Positions 59,401 through 64,000 of a stretch of 64,000 nt of DNA are shown here, piece by piece. Both the position numbers and the translations under genes were made by a program. The notes under the pieces were generated by a model. That model did not search any database, was not told the origin of the DNA, and worked only from the letters and a program-made list of their open reading frames with translations. The DNA is from Patiria miniata (taxonomy: Eukaryota > Echinodermata > Asteroidea > Valvatida > Asterinidae). Location of the stretch: positions 15,893,547-15,957,546 of the forward strand of contig NW_024037058.1 of NCBI RefSeq assembly GCF_015706575.1, in the 5' to 3' direction. How positions within the stretch are numbered: position 1 is the stretch's first letter; each line of letters opens with the position of its first letter.

Positions 59401-61491
59401 GAAAGTGCCCTCAAGATCATCCAAATTCAAATCTTTCAAGTTTTTGTGCAGCGTTTTTTCTATTTTTAATGGCACAAATGGGAAGTAAAAAAAGAAGAAC
59501 AGGAAATCAGTGCCTGATCCGAAGAAAAGGTGCATGCCTGCTACATGTACATAGTTGCGCAAATGTCGTGGATGTACTACATGTACATGTAGGTCAAGAT
59601 CTTGAAAGCAATAAGAGCAAAATTGCAGTCGTATCTCTAGACAACAGGGGTGTGAGTGACCACTGATAAAAATAGCTGAAAACAGCTGGAAAAGGTGTAA
59701 AAAAAACAAGCTGACATTTTGAAATCTCCTATACTTTTGTACAAAGCAAGTGAGGGAAAAAGCTGAAATCCAAAACAAAAAAGCTGAAATCAGCTTTATA
59801 ACTGAGATCTTACACCCCTGACACCTGAGACAAGAACTCCCTTTTGTGTGTTTTGTGTTGTTAGAGGAACCTGAATATTTCGACAGTAAATATACGCTCT
59901 GCCCACTGTCCTGACAACAATCACAGCACTGCTGAGTTTCTACCGTTTCTTTTTAGAACCACACAAAGTTGCAAAAAAAAAATTCCTTGTCACAAGGTGC
60001 AACGGCAAAACTACCCTTATAACCATTTGGACTCACCGTCAAATAGTCACTTAGCGCAGCGTAGACTCTGTAGACAGCAATGTAGATAGACAAGGTGGTG
60101 ACATAGGGGAATGTGGTTTGGACCATGTTGGACACCTCAGGGAAGTCAGCAATCTTGAAGCCTTGGTTGACCAGTTGTGTTTCCAGCTCCGCGTCGGCCT
60201 GGTTGTCGCCCTCGCTCAGGATCGTGCCCACAATGTATCGGAGGCTCGGAGCAGGATTCTGGTAAGGGAAAGCGTATTTGGAGAAAAACTGCAATTCACT
60301 GGGATTTGAAATTCAAGTCAGCCATTATCTTATTGGTGGCAGAGGATACATGAACATTATAACTGTGATACTGTGCAACTATTTGTGCTGATTTCAATAT
60401 TGGGTTTTGTCGATATAAATCCCCTTTGCTTACATAACTTGTTTTTAATCTTTTTATCAAATAAATTGGGAAAGCACTGCACAGGATTTTGTCTGCCAGT
60501 CTGTTCTCATGAAGGGACAGGCGTGTCAACAATGTGTCACATCCTCATCGTTTGTCAAATTTTGAAAAAAAAGTGCTACAACTTCAATTCCAGGATTTGT
60601 TTTGTCTTCGCAACAGTTGGTTTTTCTTTCTTTCTGAATAGTGAAGGTTTATTATTAATTGTTCATTTATTTTTTCTTTTGCTAATTTATTTCAATATTT
60701 CATAATTTAAAGCCACCACCCTGCATAAACATAGCTAAACATGCTAAATGAAACACATGCACACCAGTCATGACAGTTGTATTATGCGCCTATCAATTGT
60801 CCCCCCCCCCCCCCCCCCCGGCTGCCCCACCCAAGACGTGGGGATTTTCACTTTTGAAGAGACAAAATCCAGGGGGGGGGGGGGACATTTGATAGCCCAG
60901 GGATAACAATCTTACAAGTTACATGTCTTAACAAAAACTAGTGGGGTCATTTCTCATGCATACTCCAAATTTCCAATGTCTACACAAAATGTTATCTATA
61001 TCTGCAATTTAGTGCAGATTTAGTTGAGGTCGTGTGATCTGGTGATGTGACAAAATATACATCCTGACAACTGCCCTCTGTGTGTGTGCTTTAGACAGTG
61101 ACAGTTGCAGTTTTGTATTTTGACAGTAAACAAATCAAATGCTCAGAGAAAAGAGCGCTTCAATATCTGTAAATGTGCTGTGATCATGCCAAAGATATTC
61201 TTGTTGCCAAAAACCTGTTAATTCTCAGCCGTTTACCGTTTTTGGATCGTCATAATACACTGCAAAACATCGGAGATTCGGCGCGGCTTTCGACACTTCA
61301 GTCCACAGTGGTCCGCCATCGCTGTAACTTCCACGAGCGAATTTGTAAGCTACGTGGATTTTAGAGATAGGAGACTTTTTTGTCCCAATATCAATGGAAT
61401 GGAACAGGCCCGAATAGACAAGTAGGTAAAACACCGTGACCACTATGGCAATTAAAACTCCAATAAGTCCGAGTACTAAAATGGACGCCAT
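56120..61491 (-). CDS. TEX264: TEX264 orthologue, ER-phagy receptor (three coding exons)
   Basis: The join is 61237-61491, 60037-60258 and 56120-56410, giving 255 residues (human about 313; the tail is shorter here). In vertebrates TEX264 is a single-pass ER protein that captures ER pieces for autophagy by binding LC3/GABARAP, and it also works with p97/VCP and SPRTN in repairing trapped topoisomerase 1. Seen here: a hydrophobic N-terminal segment (about residues 4-28) with GLIG and YSG as in the family; a GyrI-like domain (about 40-190) with matches AYKF, AVYYD, GTILSEG, TTFPY, LSI, IHF and KDFYVPE; then an acidic disordered tail with a LIR, SSFEQV (F246-V249). Both introns are phase 0 and all junctions follow GT-AG. 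The start ATG has an in-frame TAA just upstream. Identification is by recall of the family, not by a search, but matches run across all three exons. Confidence 0.95.
56588..56812 (-). repeat. Dispersed repeat with GGGGCCAATTTCATG core
   Basis: The core GGGGCCAATTTCATGGGGCTG followed by TTGCTTAGC hairpins (GCTAAGCAA and TTGCTTAGC, 56617-56638) and a closing TTAGCAAATTTTTGTGCTTG resembles a repeat common in marine deuterostome genomes. The name of the family is from memory. Confidence 0.45.
58300..58400. repeat. Short tandem repeat of GTACTTTTACAGGAAAAAGTACA-like units
   Basis: Three imperfect units at about 58301, 58339 and 58367 share TACTTTYACAGGRAAAA followed by TACATG. AT-rich, no coding. 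Confidence 0.65.
58761..59140 (+). pseudogene. Decayed LINE reverse transcriptase C-terminus
   Basis: The + strand reads VRPHLDYAVQAWSPHL, then KQARATKLIPS, NLS-stop-EERL, LTRRQSGDLIQTYRIMNQ, and finally FFYSQRVVESWNKL-stop. These are the conserved C-terminal segments of CR1/Jockey-type reverse transcriptases, past the polymerase core. Stops and at least one frameshift (near 59050) interrupt it, so it is dead. It is truncated at both ends and lies inside TEX264 intron 2 in the opposite orientation. The longest reading frame on the other strand here (58778-59311) is its shadow. Confidence 0.85.
59645..59820. mobile_element. hAT-like MITE with CAGGGGTGT ends
   Basis: CAGGGGTGTGAG on the left and, inverted, CAGGGGTGTAAG on the right. 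The inside contains repeated AGCTGAAA units. No target duplication was found. Confidence 0.6.
60037..60258 (-). CDS. TEX264: TEX264 coding exon 2: core of GyrI-like domain
   Basis: This exon is 222 bases, exactly 74 codons. It opens after the acceptor CTTTCCCTTACCAG and closes at ACG before GTGAGT. It carries the best family matches: IVGTILSEGDN near the start, QTTFPYVTTLSIY in the second half and a VYAAL segment matching the region where human TEX264 has VHPAL. Charged, moderately GC-rich sequence stands out against the AT-rich introns on both sides. No stop or frameshift is present. Confidence 0.95.
60259..61236 (-). other. TEX264 intron 1 with a poly-C/poly-G inverted-repeat element
   Basis: This 978-bp phase-0 intron starts GTAAAC and ends TTACCAG. 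Within it, 60788-60897 is a small element bounded by GCCTATCAATTGTCC and its near inverse, with a run of about 19 C on one side and about 12 G on the other. The C and G runs could pair, so the DNA could fold back. The rest is AT-rich with short reading frames on both strands that look random. Confidence 0.85.
60788..60897. repeat. Poly-C/poly-G fold-back element in TEX264 intron 1
   Basis: GCCTATCAATTGTCC followed by about 19 C on the left, and about 12 G followed by GGACATTTGATAGCC on the right, are inverse of each other with two mismatches. Confidence 0.65.
61237..61491 (-). CDS. TEX264: TEX264 coding exon 1: membrane anchor and start of GyrI-like domain
   Basis: This exon encodes 85 residues. 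The first 28 are almost all hydrophobic and then give way to a soluble stretch with AYKFARG and the AVYYDDPKT end. The family topology places the short N-terminus at the ER lumenal side or membrane and the rest in the cytosol; that is known for the family, not visible here. The start is fixed because the ATG at 61489-61491 is preceded in frame by AAA AAA TAA. The exon ends in ACG followed by GTAAAC. A reading-through frame ends four codons later at TGA, which confirms that splicing is needed. Confidence 0.95.
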
Positions 61492-61820
61492 TTTTTTTTA
61501 CTAGGAGTAGGAAGTAGGCTAATCGTTCGGCTGAAATGGAAAACGTATTTTTCTACACGTCAGTACAATAGAGCAAATGCAATGCACCAATGTTTACCTC
61601 GCGTTCGCTCGGCCACGGCACTGAAACGAGTCGGAAACCAGACAAGTTGTAGGTTTTTTTACACGCAATTCGATAAACAGCTTGGTACCAGATCGATATT
61701 GCGAAGCTATGGCGCGCCACACACAATTTACGGCTTCATTCACACTGGGACATTGAAATGGACAAATGGTACGGGACGAAAAAATGGGCAGTCCGGCAGT
61801 CCTTGATGTCAAGGCAAAAT
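61492..61820 (-). promoter_or_regulatory. TEX264 5' leader and upstream region
   Basis: On the minus strand the leader next to the ATG holds TAG and TAA stops. At 61531-61532 there is an AG after TTTTCCATTTC, a fair splice acceptor, so the leader may itself be spliced from an upstream non-coding exon. No TATA box is evident at a sensible distance. Upstream sequence (61560-61820) is of mixed composition with no clear motif. The transcription start cannot be placed from sequence alone. Confidence 0.4.
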
Positions 61821-62329
61821 AATATCTATCAGTTTAAAAGTTCTCTTGTAAACGGATTGAGGGAGCAATAAACTCAGTGAGTCGAGTTCAATCGTTTTGG
61901 CGTAGTCCCACACGAGATGCACAACAAGTTGGTGTGATGATTCCCCCGGGATGCTTTAATAGTAATACAGATACAATCACAAGTCCAACACAAGTCTGTC
62001 CGTGGGCCGTTTATTAATATTGTTACAAAAGTGAATAGACCTAAAGTGTTATATTCCCCACTTTTTGACCAGGGGATAGACCACTGAATCACCCCCTCCC
62101 CCCCCCCCGACACACACACGCACACCCAATTTCGTGCTGAACAAAAAGAAATGTCAAAAAATCGTGAATGAGATTCAGAGAGCATCCACCCCAAGCCGAA
62201 TTGTGAAAACTAAGCCGCTGTTTAATAATGTATACAATACGTTTCACAAGACTACATGAACAGTGCCATCTAGTGTCAACACCACCCCCCCCCCCCCATG
62301 TCGAATCTCAACGTAGGTATCGACGGAAT
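61821..62329. other. Upstream of TEX264, nothing clear
   Basis: C-rich runs at 62092-62108 and 62283-62297. No gene. Confidence 0.5.
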
Positions 62330-62705
62330 AAAGGGCTCATGCAATTAATCTTTTTTTTTTGTTATGCAGTCATTCAAAATACATGTGTCCCATCATTAAA
62401 CTTAAATTGAATTTCGTTTTGCCATATTTTCAAAGTTATTTAGGTGCCTTTTTGGTTTGTATGCTAATGCGAATTTCCATATTCATGAGCAAACCGTGTG
62501 ATGTCATTTCAGGCAGAAACATCAATATAACAGATATTCCAGCACCAAAAAAATCCAGAATTTTAGATATTTAATTGTTGTCGACGCCATTTCTTGATTC
62601 GATAATTTTGTATATTCATAGTGGCAGTAAGCCAATACGAAAACTTTTGTTCACATTTTTTTCCAGTGAGCAAATTTTTGGGTTCCACAATTTGAGCACA
62701 AAATT
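62330..62705 (+). mobile_element. AAGGGCTCATG-ended element, truncated copy
   Basis: It starts AAGGGCTCATG and follows the reverse strand of 53536-52944, with shared TGTGATGTCATTTCAGGCAG (in order) and AAAAAAATCCAGAAT. It breaks off before the other end. Confidence 0.6.
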
Positions 62706-64000
62706 AAACGTCTAAATAGTCTGGTTCCCAGACCTGACAATTATTCCCGACGCTCACGTCTAAATTGTAGGTCAGGCAGCCTCCGTGGCTAAAAATAAAC
62801 ATGACGACATTGACGGCCCTTTTTAAAAAACTCGGCTTCGTTTCCGAATTCGCTTTATCGCATATAGCTTTTAATGTTCCGATCAACCCACATACGGATT
62901 TTGTTTTGCATACTGGCGGACGATCAGGGGTATTGCTATATTTGTTGACAGAATGATTTCCAACCGTAACCACCCCCCCCCCCCAAAAAAAAATATCATG
63001 TTGCATAGGCGTAGCCAGCGGGGGCGGGGGGGGGGGGAGTCTATTGCCGACGTTCACGCGAAGTTTCAAGAAAGGGCACTCGTTACACAAGGGCGCTCGT
63101 GAAAAAAAGGTACTTGTAAATAAAAAGGGCACTCTTTACAAAATATGGCGGGGGGATAAATACCCCCATTAACCCCCTCCCCCGTCGCGCGTCATCTCCC
63201 CCAGCGGTAGACGTTTGCATAGCCACACTGCGAACGTATGATGATCTGTGCAATGTTAATTCAGTTATGCGACGCCCGAGCCAATCGGAGCCGCCTTTAC
63301 GAGTAGTGTGACGTCGTTTAGAGCACTGAGAAATTGAAAGGCGTTGATTGGTCAATAGCTGCCATGTATTTTCTTATATACAAAATCGGGTTACCGAAGA
63401 CATGATAGAAAGCGCCTTGAATGGTCACAATCTGGAGGTCTAGTGTTGCATGTTCTGAACGCAGAACGCTTGCCGTCAAGCGTCTATTCCATACACTTCC
63501 CCCGCGGATCGAGGCATGATATGGTACCAAAAAAAAGAGCAAGATCTACCAAAAAAGAGCAAGATGGTACCAAAAAAAAGCTGGGCAATTACATAATTAA
63601 CTAGTTTTCATTTCTTTATTTGTTAATTGCGGCATGCCACTTGGACCTTTCTGACGTACAAACATCGACAGTTGCTTTAAAGGGAGGTATCTTTGTTCGT
63701 TTCGCACTACATACTGTGATTGTACTTTTCTTATCTTATTTCGGATACTTTTGAGACACGTCATTTTACTAGACTTGTGCAAATGCTTAATGTTGAATTA
63801 CATTGTGGCTCTTATTATTTTATGAGATTTCTGCACATATTCATGGTTTATGATTTCAGAGCTTACTAAGGGTAATGAAGGGTGTGTATTTACGGGTAGT
63901 ACGGGAATTGTATCCGGGTACCCGTTAAAGAATTCCAACCCCAAAATTCAAATCTCAGAAGTTGCTTTTCACCATAAAGGTCCCCACGATCGATATCACA
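62706..64000. other. Right edge, intergenic
   Basis: CATAGGCGTAGCCAGCGGGGGC at about 63004 resembles the end of a common hAT-type MITE but its partner was not found. A triplicated GAGCAAGA/GGTACCAAAAAA unit lies at about 63521-63579. Confidence 0.45.

Larger units (their letters stand above)
56411..60036 (-). other. TEX264 intron 2 with several repeats
   Basis: This 3,626-bp phase-0 intron starts GTGAGT and ends TTTTCATTAG. It contains a LINE scrap (58761-59140, opposite strand), a CAGGGGTG-ended element (59645-59820), a short tandem repeat (58300-58400), a dispersed repeat with a GGGGCCAATTTCATG core (56588-56812) and many copies of TACATGTACATGTA. I see no extra exon, and the protein alignment does not require one. 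Confidence 0.85.

Noticed and set aside
59305..59778. 157-codon minus-strand ORF as an extra TEX264 exon
   Set aside because: Low-complexity, F- and L-rich product; the TEX264 alignment is complete without it, and a MITE overlaps it.

Overview
This is eukaryotic, gene-poor DNA. It has introns with GT-AG borders, a metazoan gene, degraded non-LTR retrotransposons and many short inverted-repeat elements, and no long ORFs, operons or bacterial signals. The background of short motifs (repeated TAGGCCTA and TACATGTACATGTA, AT-rich sequence with poly-A, poly-T and poly-C runs) is what one sees in marine invertebrate deuterostomes. An echinoderm such as a sea star or sea urchin is the best guess, with a hemichordate possible. 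This placement is inference from composition and from the diverged but clear TEX264 protein.

The one securely identified gene is on the minus strand at about 56120-61491. It is a three-exon orthologue of TEX264, the single-pass ER membrane receptor for selective autophagy of the endoplasmic reticulum. All exon junctions are phase 0 with good GT-AG sites, giving a 255-residue protein: an N-terminal membrane anchor, a GyrI-like domain and an acidic tail ending in an LC3-interacting (LIR) motif.

The left 55 kb is mostly a graveyard of mobile elements. It holds a 5'-truncated, frameshifted LINE (2570-3785, minus), with a second LINE scrap at 58761-59140 inside TEX264 intron 2. There are several MITE families: paired fold-back elements at 11336-11682 and 12616-12962; a family with CAACCTCG ends and 8-9 bp target duplications at 28143, 36802 and 43843; mariner-like elements with TACAGGGTGAGTC ends at 30651, 37859 and perhaps 41496; and hAT-like elements at 22505, 25327, 35980 and 59645. 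An 86-bp perfect inverted repeat with an internal 52-bp duplication lies at 27071-27297, and a second strong inverted repeat at 31654-31819.

Three stretches look protein-coding but are not identified: a degraded reading frame at 5429-5949 (+), an open frame at 17691-17897 (+), and a possible terminal exon at the left edge (141-286, +). A tRNA-like sequence with a good B box and a poly-T terminator sits at 46035-46120 (-). The rest is intergenic sequence in which I see only small repeats. Block entries record this so that no long stretch is left undescribed.
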